A DNA stretch of 64,000 nucleotides from Cladorhizidae sp. MBARI D1340-BT2 (lineage: Eukaryota; Porifera; Demospongiae; Poecilosclerida; Cladorhizidae), in the NCBI GenBank assembly GCA_028752905.1, contig JAQNBH010000002.1, positions 17,518,430-17,582,429 of the forward strand, read 5' to 3'. Both the position numbers and the translations under genes were made by a program. Below are positions 11,204-22,153 of this stretch, piece by piece. The notes under the pieces are model-generated. The model made no database searches and had not been told where the DNA came from. It saw only the letters and a list, made by a program, of their open reading frames with translations. Positions within the stretch are counted from its first letter, which is position 1; the number at the start of each line of letters is the position of its first letter.

Positions 11204-12649
11204 CATAGTTGCCAACTCTCACGGATTGACCGTGAGACTCACGGATTTTCCCTTTATCTCACGGTCTCACGGCAACATTGGCAATCTCACGGATTTTCCC
11301 TTTATCTCACGGACAAATTGGTAATCTGAATACATACAGTGCACTGAACCTTAACCACTGAAACTACCACAGTTTATTTAGCTATGCCATTGGGTGCCAC
11401 CAATAAAACTAGCTAGCAGCTTAATTACATATTGAATTTATTTACAGTCTATGCTGAGCTAGTGCAAATGTGAAGGATCTGAATGCAGTATGTCACAGCT
11501 GTCATCAAATGAAGCAGGTACTGATAGTGAACTAGAATGTTTGGGTGATTTGGCTGCCCCTGCCACCAAGAAAAGAAAGTCATCATGCTGCTACATACAA
11601 AACATTTGTACAAGTCAGAATAGGAGAAAGAGTTTCCTATATCTTCAGTGAATGACAAAAAGGTATGCATTTTTTTGTATTCCTTGCCAAAAGAATGTTA
11701 CCTGTTCTCATATGGGTAAAGCTGACATCAGGCAGCATTGTGAAACATCTAAGATGGAGCATGCTGTTAATGCTCAAGGTCACTCTGTTCCTTTATGCCA
11801 TCTGCAACCTCCAGTATCACAGAGAAAACTATCAAAGCTAAAGTGCTACACACCAATTTCCTTATTCAGCACAATTTGTCATTTGCCACTGCTGATCATT
11901 TGTCTCCATTGTATTCCAAGATGTTTCCAGACTCATAGATTGCACACCATTTCAAATGTAGCAGAACCAAAACAACGTGCATACTGAATGAAGCCATGGC
12001 TCCGCGATTGCTGGCACAACTAGTATCATACATGAAAGAAAATCCTTTGTCATGAAAAAAATGAATCCTATTTGTGTCACGATATTTGATGTGTGATCGT
12101 GTGGAAAGCAAGTTTTACAATATGGGTGTGACCACTGGTGAAGATTGTGGGAGAGCTGAACAATTGTTACAAGCCATCAATACTAACTTTTCACAAGATT
12201 GCAGCAACTTATATGGGGAGGAAGAATTCCATAAAAACACGTATATTGGGAAAGAACCCAGCTTCTAAAGGAGCTGTGATGCTTTTAGTGATGTAGCAGG
12301 ATTTGATATTGAAGATCATGAGATATAATATATAGCTATTTCAATAAAAGACTGAACGCAAAGGAATACTTCTTTTATTGAAAGAAGCCAAGAAAGCCAC
12401 AACTAAATACAATAGAGAGCATCTCAAGAAAGAGATTTGACTAAGATATGTATTTCATATCACATTTTTTCAATATTCTTCATTTTCAATATTCAAAGCT
12501 TTAAACACATTTATACAATCTTACTTTGCACTATAGCAACCAATCAAAAAAAGTTCGGCAAATGTGTAGCTGTAATACATCCTAGCAAATCATTCAATAA
12601 ACAAAACGCACATCTCACTTTAAATGGTTTGAAAAAGTTGGCAACTATG
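11204..12649 (+). mobile_element. hAT element with perfect 14-bp terminal inverted repeats
   Basis: The left end CATAGTTGCCAACT (11204-11217) is exactly matched by its reverse complement at 12636-12649. CCAATAC flanks both sides (11197-11203 and 12650-12656), a 7-bp match where hAT normally makes 8. The left sub-terminal region (11211-11315) repeats CTCACGGATTTTCCC twice. Inside is a decayed transposase (11450-12270). At 1.45 kb it is internally deleted. It lies just downstream of kinase exon 12765-12996. Confidence 0.85.
11450..12270 (+). pseudogene. Zinc-finger hAT transposase relic
   Basis: An N-terminal finger reads YAFFCIPCQKNVTCSHMGK followed by ADIRQHCETSKM (11660-11745), a C2H2-like motif found at the N-terminus of hAT-derived proteins. 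A later portion (11950-12267) encodes KTTCILNEAMAPRLLAQLVS and, after stops, CDRVESKFYNMGVTTGEDCG. The order agrees with a hAT transposase from which the middle and the C-terminal dimerisation domain have been lost. It lies within the terminal repeats at 11204 and 12649. Confidence 0.65.
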
Positions 12650-12764
12650 CCAATACACCACCTCCTACCAAGTGGCACTTCCCCCAATATGGTAAAGGGT
12701 CGTCTATAACACGAAGAAACTTTACCATATCATGCCAGAACGCCATTTGAGCTTGTCGAGTTAC

Positions 12765-12996
12765 CTGGATGTCTTCGGAGCTGGCCATATCGAGCTGCAA
12801 GCCTTCCATAGCCTGAAGCTGGTCCGTCATCTCCCACACCTCGGAGTCGGAGAGGTACTCACTGGAGGAGGACAAGCCGCTTCCGTCGTGTCCGCTCAGC
12901 GTCTGCCGGAGGATGGCCTGGTCCACGCCCCCAAGCAGCTTCCTGGCTATCACGCTCGGACTTGCGTGGAGGCTAGCGGCAACATTGCGAGGGCAC
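12765..12996 (-). CDS. Protein kinase gene, C-terminal extension exon
   Basis: The acceptor GTAACTGTTACAG precedes the exon and the donor CAG/GTAACT follows it. The 232-bp exon encodes ARKLLGGVDQAILRQTLSGH and a Ser/Asp/Glu-rich part (SSSSEYLSDSEVWEM), ending ASSEDIQ in phase 0. Its first base completes a codon begun in exon 13351-13480, so the two join in frame. It is a hydrophilic tail beyond the catalytic domain with no recognised motif. The true 3' end of the gene was not located; it must lie to the left, beyond the hAT element. Confidence 0.7.
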
Positions 12997-13350
12997 CTGT
13001 AACAGTTACCCATTAATACAGCCAGGGAAGGGGAACATTTGGTGTGAAATTATTCTATTTTCTAGGCACTCCCACTGTTACCAAGGCAACGCCTTGTAAA
13101 AGAAAGAGGAAGTACAAGAAATAAGGGATGCCATCGTAAGAGATTTTCAACAAATACACATATTATACAGTATTACAATAGGAAGTCAGTCATTAGAACT
13201 TCAGTTGCCCGGGGTAACACATCCGCCAACCGAATGTTACAGGAAGCCCCTCCTGCAGCAGTCTCTAGCCTCGCCCATGGCAGCGCAGGCTACATTCAGT
13301 AAACTTCTTGGAAAAATTCCTTTGTGCAGGTGCACAACGAATATATATAC

Positions 13351-13480
13351 TGTTCCCCCATCATGGGGGTCTCTGCCAGAAGTTCCTCCAGTTCTTCTCG
13401 CTCCGTGACAAAGCAGAGGGTGGCTGGCGTACTCAAGAGAGAAAAAGAGTTGTCCTCGACATCGAAGATAAGCTCAAGGT
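13351..13480 (-). CDS. Protein kinase gene, exon after the catalytic domain
   Basis: Starts after CACTATCCACAG and ends at donor ACA/GTATAT. It encodes DLELIFDVEDNSFSLL, then TLCFVTEREELEELLAETPM (acidic, helical). It ends two bases into a codon and joins the exon at 12996 in frame. Its start phase (needs one base) does not match the end of exon 14705-14912 (leaves two), so a small exon between 13.5 and 14.7 kb is missing from this model. No known domain was recognised. Confidence 0.65.
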
Positions 13481-13611
13481 CTGTGGATAGTGTGAGGAAT
13501 GGGAGAAGTTTAACTAGAAAAGTTCCCCTGAATAGAATGTTACAAAGTGGATTTTCCACGATTTTATGAGGAGCATGGCCAAGCTGAAGAAGACTCCACA
13601 CTGTTCAGGGG

Positions 13612-14241
13612 AGACAGTTGCATTTTTAATTTATTTATATTTTTACTTATGGTTACAACTTTAGAGCTCCGTAGATTCTGCAAACTTCATGGTATGGACT
13701 TGATATATAGCTCAAAAGATAGGTCTCTCTGTGTGCTCTCTTTTGATACTAAAATATGTTTCATAGGTATAACTATAGGCAAGTTACTAGACCTAAAGTG
13801 AGGGACCTCAAAAACCTGAATCCCTGCAACCTCCACATAAATAACTCCAGATTGCTAAGTGCTAAAGATTTGAGTTGAAATTCATTTTCCACCCGCACGC
13901 TTGACCACGTACTAATTTTAACGCCTAATGAAACCACTCATTAAATAGCCTAGGGCTTCCTCTAGCCACTGGTACCAATTTCAAATCTTTAGCACTTAGC
14001 AATCCGGAGTTATTTATGTGGAGGTTGCAGGGATTCAGGTTTTTGAGGTCCCTCCACTTTAGGTCTAGTAACTTGCCTATAGTTATACCCATGAAACATA
14101 TTTTAGTATCAAAAGAGAACACACAGAGAGACCTATCTTTTGAGCTATATATCAAGTCCATACCATGAAGTTTGCAGAATCTACGGAGCTCTAAAGTTGT
14201 AACCATAATTTTAATTTTTTTAAAATTTTAATGCAACTGTC
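13612..14241. mobile_element. Foldback element, copy B, complete palindrome
   Basis: The two arms (about 13612-13872 and 13978-14241) are near-identical inverted copies around a spacer of about 105 bp. Both ends show GACAGTTGCAT / ATGCAACTGTC. The arms contain AGGTCTCTCTGTGTGCTCTC and GGCAAGTTACTAGACC blocks shared with copies A and C. ORFs inside (13547-13801, 13925-14206) are mirror images of each other and not genes. No clear target duplication was found. Confidence 0.85.
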
Positions 14242-14584
14242 CCCCCTTAGTTCAGTTCATCGGAACATTGGAACATCCTTCGGCCCCTACGTGTTTGGAT
14301 AACTTGACTTCCTAATGACATATGCAAATACAATTGACACTTCCCTAGTCATGGGGGGGGAGGGGCGGCAAATTTATCCCTCCCCCATCTATGACATTGT
14401 GATAACACACACACACGTATGTAATGTATATACACCATTAATTCTTCATTGTCGATAATGTCCACTATATGTGGCAAACACACACCTATCTGATTTTGAG
14501 GGTCAAAGGTTAAGCACTCATGGGTGCTGCATGTACATGTTTTTCAGTACAAATATACAGTCCTATTCAAGGATGGATGGGTCA

Positions 14585-14665
14585 CATGTCCTAATCATGA
14601 GACACCTGTCCTAATCATGGCCACACGTCCTAATGCATGGGTCACCTGTCCTAATGCATGGGTCG
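14585..14665. repeat. Short tandem repeat, 21-bp unit
   Basis: About four imperfect copies of GGTCACCTGTCCTAATCATG-like units. The surrounding 14242-14700 stretch shows nothing else recognisable. Confidence 0.7.
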
Positions 14666-14704
14666 TGCACCGCTTGGTCATGTGACCATACACAGTTGCA
14701 TTAC

Positions 14705-14912
14705 CTGTTGGTCATTTGTTCAACGATCTCCACTGGGGAAAGAGGTGTGGCTTTAGAGATCCATGGATGGCCGGCCAAGTCCCTGAGGACACCTCTGTGG
14801 GAGGGGTTGAGTACGAACATGCAATTGAAGAGGTCAACAAGGTCGTGGGAAAATCGGAGCTTCAAGTCGTTCCATTCAGTCCAGTATTTAATATTAGGAA
14901 GGCACTTGGAGA
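14705..14912 (-). CDS. Protein kinase gene, subdomain XI exon
   Basis: The acceptor TTTGCTGCAG and donor CAACAG/GTAATG bound 208 bp encoding CLPNIKYWTEWNDLKLRFSH, DLVDLFNCMFVLNPSHRG and VLRDLAGHPWISKA. The pattern (L..lf..ml..nP..R.....l..HPWI) is kinase subdomain XI, with the conserved Arg (PSHRG) and the HPW end of the C-lobe. Start phase 1, end phase 2. The sequence just upstream of the acceptor (14920-15020) is a tandem repeat that copies the splice site. Confidence 0.8.
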
Positions 14913-15025
14913 CTGCAGCAAATAGAACGTACGGTAACCATGGTAACCTTTGGAGTGCAGCACGCAGAATGTATGGTAACCATGGTAACCATTGGAGACT
15001 GCAGCACATATAACATATGGTAACC
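14905..15025. repeat. Tandem duplication of an intron-exon junction
   Basis: Three imperfect copies of a roughly 45-52-bp unit containing (plus strand) TTGGAGACTGCAGCA and GGTAACCATGGTAACC. On the minus strand each unit includes a GCTGCAG/TCTCCAA-type 3' splice site; the middle copy reads GCTGCAC and has lost the AG. Confidence 0.75.
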
Positions 15026-15301
15026 ATAGCTACATGCCTCGACAACAGACATAATTGGAGGGCATATGCAAAATAATCCATATATGGCTAGCCCAGCTTA
15101 GGAAATTGTTGTTTTTTTTGGCAATGTAGAGAGAAACACCAAAAATGGCCGTCATAACATCATACACACATTACTCAGTCACGTCTACACATGCTTGAAC
15201 ATTCAGCCATCCGTCATGCCCGGTGCCCCACCTCCTTCCCGACATGGTTTGGGGCAGATACGTACAAGCACACACAAAAAGATCGGACTAAGTGAATATA
15301 C

Positions 15302-15406
15302 GAGCCACTTCTCGACCAAGTTATAAGCAAAGGTTTGGTAGTCGTCATCTAGGAATACTGTAGTCCATTCGTCGTCGTCGAGGTCAGAGAAAGGCCTGTT
15401 GGAATC
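15302..15406 (-). CDS. Protein kinase gene, probable subdomain X exon
   Basis: The minus strand encodes SNRPFSDLDDDEWTTVFLDD then DYQTFAYNLVEKWL. Joined in phase 0 to exon 22154-22300 (ending LTLFFM), the spacing to RPF matches the usual G..PF region after subdomain IX, and the acidic stretch with a Tyr precedes subdomain XI as expected. The acceptor (GAG/GAT) has a poor pyrimidine tract. Donor choice is unresolved: GCTC/GTATAT leaves phase 0, while the next exon needs one base. An upstream in-frame Met at 15466 offers an alternative reading as an initial exon of another gene. Confidence 0.5.
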
Positions 15407-15778
15407 CTCTCGACTCTCTAGCTCGGAAGCAAGTTCTGCAGCTTCAGACGCCTCCGCTCTCCGCATAAGCAGTGAACGTCACCATCTCAACTGCCACTTG
15501 TCGCCACTTAGACTCCCTAGACCTTGATTGAATCCTAAACTAATAACAACTGTGTACGCGTAACGTGAACATGGCCTGTGAACCCAATTAGAGTGCATGC
15601 GCACCCAATCATTCTGACCCCGTCAACAGGTCAAGAGACTTACTCAAGAGTGAATGATATTGATGAGCTGTAAACATTCGAAGAAATGTACAGCACATGC
15701 TCTTACCAACACATAGTACAACATTTATAGCAACTGGTTCTTCGTACCGGGAGGTCCGCCAAATGACTGCATACATAC

Positions 15779-15909
15779 TGCAACTTCTGCATCAGTCTTC
15801 ATGTAGGAGTCCAGCAGGTGACATTGGAATGGGAAAGGAAAGAAGATGCCCAGAGGAGCGAGCAAGGGCTTCAGGTATGGATCCAGCATCTGCCCTCTCA
15901 CCACCATAT
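15779..15909 (-). CDS. Unassigned candidate exon
   Basis: Minus-strand open segment containing GQMLDPYLKPLLAPLGIFFP and CHLLDSYMKTDAEVA, with a good donor (GCA/GTATGT) and a possible acceptor after GCCATAGAAG. Its phases (start 1, end 0) do not fit between kinase exons 22154-22300 and 15302-15406. It may belong to an alternative transcript or another gene. No domain recognised. Confidence 0.35.
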
Positions 15910-15944
15910 CTTCTATGGCAGTCTACACATCCATACATAGATAC

Positions 15945-16290
15945 ATGTGGAATATCAGGGCGGGCCAGTGGTGCCATGGCAACCAACACATTTATGTGTG
16001 TATGTGTGTAATATCAGGGCAGGCCAGTGGTGCCATGGCAACCGACACATTCATGTGTGTAATATCAGGGCAGGCCAGTGGTGCCATGGCAACCAACACA
16101 TTTATGTGTGTATGTGTGTAATAAGGGCGGGCCAGTGGTGCCATGGCAACCAATACATTTATGTGTGTGTGTGTAATCAGGGCGGGCCAGTGGTGCCATG
16201 GCAACCTACACATTCATGTGTGTATGTGTGTAATATCAGGGCGGGCCAGTGGTGCCATGGCAACCAACATCCTAATACAGGGAGGGCCAG
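15945..16290. repeat. Minisatellite, ~59-bp unit
   Basis: Six copies of a unit containing GGCGGGCCAGTGGTGCCATG and a TG-rich half (TTATGTGTGTATGTGTG). Overlapping ORFs on both strands are repeat translations. Confidence 0.9.
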
Positions 16291-16359
16291 TGGTGAGGTG
16301 GACAATGCCAGGATGTAAAAACATTCAAACTTGTTGCCCACCTCACAAACCCTTGCCAC

Positions 16360-17515
16360 GCCCTATTTCCCTAGTCTTATATAAGCCTTGCCCCAGCCCT
16401 ATTTCCCTAGTCTTATATAAGCCATTGCCCCAGCCCAATTTCCCTAGTCTTATATAAGCCTTGCCCCAAACCTATTTCCCTAGTCTTATATAAGCCCTTG
16501 CCCCAGCCCTATTTCCCTAGTCTTATATAAGCCCTTGCCCTAGCTCTATTTCTCTAGTCTTATATAAGCCCTTGCTCCAGCCCTATTTCCCTAGCCCTAC
16601 ATAAGCCCTTGCTCCAGCCCTATTTCCCTAGCCCTATATAAGCCCTTGCTCCAGCTCTATTTCCCTAGCCCTATATAAGCCCTCGCCCCAGCCCTATTTC
16701 CCTAGTCTTATATAAGCCTTGCCCCACCCCTATTTCCCTAGTCTTATATAAGCCCTTGCCCCAGCCCTATTTCCTTAGCCCTATATAAGCCCTTGCCCCA
16801 GCCCTATTTCCCTAGTCTTATATAAGCCCTTGCCCCAGCCCTATTTCCCTAGTCTTATATAAGCCCTTGCCAGCCCTAGCCCTATATAAGCCCTTGCCCC
16901 AGCCCTATTTCCCTAGTCTTATATAAGCCCTTGCCCCAGCCCTATTTCCCTAGCCCTATATAAGCCCTTGCCCCAGCCCTATTTCCTTAGTCTTATTATA
17001 AGCCCTTGCCCCAGCCCTATTTCCCTAGTCTTATATAAGCCCTTGCCCCAGCCCTATTTCCCTAGCCCTATATAAGCCCTTGCCCCAGCCCTATTTCCTT
17101 AGTCTTATATAAGCCCTTGCCCTAGCTCTATTTCCTTAGTCTTATATAAGCCCTTGCCACAGCCCATTTCCCTAGTCTTATATAAGCCCTTGCCACGCCC
17201 TATTTCCTTATCCCTATATAAGCCCTCGCCCCAGCCCTATTTCCCTAGTCTTATATAAGCCCTTGCTCCAGCCCTATTTCCCTAGTCTTATATAAGCCTT
17301 GCCCCAGCCCTATTTCCCTAGTCTTATATAAGCCCTTGCCCCAGCCCTATTTCCCTAGCCCTATATAAGCCCTTGCTCCAGCCCTATTTCCCTAGCCCTA
17401 TATAAGCCCTTGCCCCAGCCCTATTTCCTTAGTCTTATATAAGCCCTTGCCCTAGCTCTATTTCCTTAGTCTTATATAAGCCCTTTCCCCAGCCCTATTT
17501 CCCTAGCCCTATCCC
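16360..17515. repeat. Minisatellite, 37-bp unit
   Basis: About 31 copies of a unit with CCCTATTTCCCTAG, TCTTATATAAGCCC and TTGCCCCAG. Variants exchange TCTTATATAAG for CCCTATATAAG. Every unit has a TATATAAG word. It lies in a kinase intron. Confidence 0.95.
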
Positions 17516-17940
17516 TATGTATATTTCCAGCCAGTATATTACATTGGCAATGACTCATATAATACACTCTGTAGGCGGAGTTTGATATGCATGAGTTAGT
17601 TTATGTACAGGTATGAATATCAGTGCCATGGGATGTGAATTCTTTAGGACTGATAGCGAACATATCCGCACAATGATCGCAAATCGGAAGACACCAGAAA
17701 AAGACCTCGCACGGTGAAATCTAAGTCACGCTGTTGGCTAGCAAGGCTGCATCTAATCCTACTCTCCTAGAATATCACTGCAGTTGGTCAAATAGAGAGG
17801 TTTATGGCTGCAAGGATCGGCGTTAAAACTGGTGAGATATATATACAGAGGCAAGCGTCTTCGTCTTCAACAAAATGGCAAAAAGGCTTAGGAGTCGTCA
17901 GTGTATGGCCAGCAGCTCTATCTGAAGGCAACACATTAAG
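17516..17940. other. No gene recognised
   Basis: Spacer between two arrays with no supported ORF. Translations on both strands were inspected for a kinase exon and none was seen. Confidence 0.5.
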
Positions 17941-17944
17941 TAGA

Positions 17945-19492
17945 GGTGCTCTGAGAGAGATTCATTGCCTGGAGGTGCTCTGAGAGAGATTCATTGCCTG
18001 GAGGTGCTGTGAGAGAGAATCATTGCCTGGAGGTGCTCTGAGAGAGAATCATTGCCTGGAGGTGCTGTGAGAGAGCATCATTGCCTGGAGGTCTGAGAGG
18101 GAATCATTGCCTGGAGGTGCTCTGAGAGAGAGTCATTGCCTGGAGGTGCTGTGAGAGAGAATCATTGCCTGGTGCTCTGAGAGAGAATCATTGCCTGGAG
18201 GTGCTCTGAGAGAGAATCATCGCCTGGTGCTCTGAGAGAGAATCATTGCCTGGAGGTGCTCTGAGAGAGAATCATTGCCTGGTGCTCTGAGAGAGAATCA
18301 TTGCATGGTGCTCTGAGAGAGAATCATTGCCTGGAGATGCTCTGAGAGAGAGTCATTGCCTGGAGGTGCTGTGAGAGAGAATCATTGCCTGGAGGTGCTG
18401 TGAGAGAGAATCATTGCCTGGTGCTCTGAGAGAGAATCATTGCCTGGAGGTGCTGTGAGAGAGAGTCATTGCCTGGAGGTGCTCTGAGAGAGAATCATTG
18501 CCTGGAGGTGCTCTGAGAGAGAGTCATTGCCTGGAGGTGCTCTGAGAGAGAGTCATTGCCTGGAGGTGCTCTGAGAGAGAATCATTGCCTGGAGGTGCTG
18601 TGAGAGAGAATCATTGCCTGGTGCTCTGAGAGAGAATCATTGCCTGGTGCTCTGAGAGAGAATCATTTCCTGGAGGTGCTGTGAGAGAGAATCATTGCCT
18701 GGAGGTGCTCTGAGAGAGAGTCATTGCCTGGAGGTGCTCTGAGAGAGAATCATCGCCTGGTGCTCTGAGAGAGAATCATTGCCTGGAGGTGCTCTGAGAG
18801 AGAGTCATTGCCTGGAGGTGCTGTGAGAGAGAATCATTGCCTGGTGCTCTGAGAGAGAATCATTGCCTGGTGCTCTGAGAGAGAATCATTGCATGGTGCT
18901 CTGAGAGAGTCATTGCCTGGAGGTGCTCTGAGAGAGAGTCATTGCCTGGAGGTGCTGTGAGAGAGAGTCATTGCCTGGAGGTGCTCTGAGAGAGAGTCAT
19001 TGCCTGGAGGTGCTGTGAGAGAGAATCATTGCCTGGAGGTGCTCTGAGAGAGAATCATTGCCTGGTGCTCTGAGAGAGAATCATTTCCTGGAGGTGCTGT
19101 GAGAGAGAGTCATTGCCTGGAGGTGCTGTGAGAGAGAATCATTGCCTGGAGGTGCTCTGAGAGAGAATCATTGCCTGGAGGTGCTCTGAGAGAGAGTCAT
19201 TGCCTGGAGGTGCTGTGAGAGAGAATCATTGCCTGGAGGTGCTCTGAGAGAGAATCATTGCCTGGTGCTCTGAGAGAGAATCATTGCCTGGTGCTCTGAG
19301 AGAGAGTCATTGCCTGGAGATGCTCTGAGAGAGAGTCATTGCCTGGAGATGCTCTGAGAGAGAGTCATTGCCTGGAGATGCTCTGAGAGAGAGTCATTGC
19401 CTGGAGGTGCTCTGAGAGAGAGTCATTGCCTGGAGATGCTCTGAGAGAGAGTCATTGCCTGGAGGTGCTGTGAGAGAGAGTCATTGCCTGCC
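17945..19492. repeat. Minisatellite, 29-bp unit
   Basis: More than 50 copies of GAGGTGCTCTGAGAGAGAAT plus CATTGCCTG, with a recurrent 26-bp variant lacking GAG, a GTGAGAGAG/CTGAGAGAG alternation, and AATCATT/AGTCATT alternation. Because 29 is not a multiple of three, no long ORF forms. Confidence 0.95.
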
Positions 19493-20034
19493 ATACTAGA
19501 GCTTGAAGACCGAGATATTAGCTAAGCTAAGAGCTGAAATGACTGCTACGGTCATTGTAAATGTCAGCGGAGGTATAGAGAAACCAAAAAGAACTATCAA
19601 CAGTTTTGTTTACTTTTACTGTTGCTAGGCTAGCTGTAGCATAGCAATAATGCTTCTCCATTGAACTTGCACTCTGCCACTCAATGCCTTGCATATATTA
19701 CTAGTAGCTAACTGTGTAAGTCCAAGTCAGTAGCACATGTAGCAGCTGCTGCTTTTGTTCGTAGCCAGTAGCTGTGTACAGCCCAACTATTAGAGCCTCC
19801 TCTAAGACTCCATACCCAGGACTCCCAATTCTGAAAAAGCACTACACAGCTAGGAGCTATGTAGCTAAACAAAGCTTCTGTTCTGGTCCAGAATACTTAG
19901 TGAGAGCTAACATTTACATGTAGCTTATACTTAGTGAGAGCTAACATTTACATGTAGCTTCTTTAGCACACTTCAGAGTTCCGTCCACTTGTTGGCTAGA
20001 GATTAAGAAGGAGATGGCACCATAAATGCTCACA
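19493..20034. other. No gene recognised
   Basis: AGCTAG-rich sequence with a 36-bp direct duplication (TACTTAGTGAGAGCTAACAT at about 19896 and 19929). No coding support. Confidence 0.5.
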
Positions 20035-20730
20035 AACACTGGTGGTTATGATTTTGAAGCTCCATAGATTCTGCATACTTCAATGTGTAGCTCAAAAGAT
20101 AGGTCTCTCTGTGTGCTCTCTCTTATACTAAAATGTTAGGTTATAGCTACATAGATTCTGACACTTCAGTGTATAGACTTGATATTAGCTCAAGAGATAG
20201 GTCTCTCTGTGTGCTCTCTCTTAATACTAAAATGTTGCAGCTCCATAGATTCTGCACACTTCACTGTATGGACTTAATACAGTATATAGCATAGGTCTCT
20301 CTGTGTGCTCTCTCTTAATTTTACATAAGTATAGCTCCATAGATTCTGCACACTTCACTGTATGGACTTGATTATATAGCCCAAAAGATAGGTCTCTCTC
20401 TGTGCTCTCTATTGATTCAAAAATATATGGCATATGTATAACCATGCCTAAGTTACATGCAGCCAAAGTAGGGGACCTCAAAACCTCATGCCTGGACTCT
20501 CTATAGTTGTGGCTCCTCACTGGAAAGTGCTATCCATGGCAAGAGGAAGCCTTACTCTATAAAATGAGTGTCTTCATCTAAAACGTGACTACATATTCAG
20601 AGCTGTAGTCAAGCGTGGGTGCTGAAAAAGAGCACACAGAGAGAGCTTTCTTTGAGCTCTTCAATAAAACTCATGTACGTAGTGAAGCGTGCAGAATCCA
20701 CAGAGCTCCAAAGTCCTAACCACAAGCTAG
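20035..20730. mobile_element. Foldback element, copy C, with tandemly multiplied left arm
   Basis: Four diverged tandem copies (about 100 bp each) of the arm block with AGATAGGTCTCTCTGTGTGC and CTCCATAGATTCTGCA occupy 20040-20430. The central part (GCCTAAGTTACATGCAG, GGGGACCTCAAAACC) and a single inverted right arm (20630-20725) follow. It belongs to the same family as copies at 1-403 and 13612-14241. Confidence 0.75.
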
Positions 20731-20734
20731 AGGA

Positions 20735-21765
20735 TGAAATTAGAATAGTGGCCGAAATTAAAATAGTGGACAAAATTAGAATAGTGGCCGAAATTAGAAT
20801 AGTGGACGAAATTAGAATAGTGGACAAAATTAGAATAGTGGACAAAATTAGAATAGCCGACGAAATTAGAATAGTCGACAAATTAGAATAGTGAAAAATA
20901 GAATAGCTGACGAAATTAGAATAGAGGACGATATTAGAATAGAGGACAAAATTAGAATAGTGGCTGAAATTAGAATAGTGGAAAAATTAGAATGGCTGAC
21001 GAAATTAGAATAGAGGATGAAATTAGAATAGTGGATGAAATTAGAATAGAGGATGAAATTGGAATAGAGTATGAAATTAGAATAGAGGATGAAATTAGAA
21101 TAGTAGCTGTAATTAGAATAGTGGAAAAATTAGAATGGCTGACGAAATTAGAATAGAGGATGAAATTAGAATAGTGGATGAAATTAGAATAGAGGATGAA
21201 ATTGGAATAGAGTATGAAATTATTAGAAGAGAGGATGAAATTGGAATAGAGTATGAAATTAGAATAGTGGCTGAAATTAGAATAGAGGATGAAATTAGAA
21301 TAGTGCAAAAATTAGAATGGCTGACGAAATTAGAATAGAGGATGAAATTAGAATAGAGGATGAAATTAGAATAGAGGATGAAATTAGAATAGTGGCTGAA
21401 ATTAGAATAGAGGATGAAATTAGAATAGTGGCTGAAATTAGAATAGTGGAAAAATTAGAATGGCCGACGAAATTAGAATAGAGGATGAAATTAGAATAGT
21501 GGATGAAATTAGAATAGAGGATGAAATTAGAATAGTGGCTGAAATTAGAATAGTGGAAAAATTAGAATGGCTGACGAAATTAGAATAGATGAAATTAGAA
21601 TAGTGGATGAAATTAGAATAGAGGATGAAATTAGAATAGTGGCTGAAATTAGAATAGTGGAAAAATTAGAATGGCTGACGAAATTAGAATAGAGGATGAA
21701 ATTAGAATAGTGGACGAAATTAGAATAGAGGAAGAAATTAAAATAGAGGACGATAGCTAGAGCTC
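20735..21765. repeat. Minisatellite, 18-bp unit with higher-order pattern
   Basis: Units of GAAATTAGAATAGAGGAT / GAAATTAGAATAGTGGCT. A shorter block (GAAAAATTAGAATGGCTGAC) recurs about every 104-181 bp, marking irregular higher-order repeats. The unit length keeps frames open, giving spurious ORFs on both strands. Confidence 0.95.
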
Positions 21766-22153
21766 GAACAATAACAGTGACTTGTTCGGGCTATGGTAAT
21801 TGTGTGCACACATGTTAGTCGCGTTCAAATAATAGAGAGGACCCTCAAATAGGCTCGTGAAGTTGAGAAAGCACGCACTCTAATCGTGGAAATATGGTAT
21901 ATAAAGGGTGTGGTCCAAGCCCAGCGAGTGTGGTAAAGCTCCAAATCACAAATATTCCCCCCCCCCCCCCCCCCCCCTCCCCCGGGCAAAGTTGTTCTGT
22001 TTTGGCCATCACCTGAGAATATTCAACCACTCGGAAAATATGTAGTCCCTTACACCGTTTCCATAACAACTACAACACCGTGTCAATAACAACTACAACA
22101 AGCACAGGCCACAATAGTCCTCCACTATACCTATTAAAATATTTAAAACTGAC

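Noticed and set aside
13547..14206. Two opposing ORFs around 13.6-14.2 kb
   Set aside because: They are mirror images inside the arms of the foldback element.
17945..19492. Possible CRISPR array (short regular repeats)
   Set aside because: Direct tandem units without unique spacers, in a eukaryotic window; a minisatellite.
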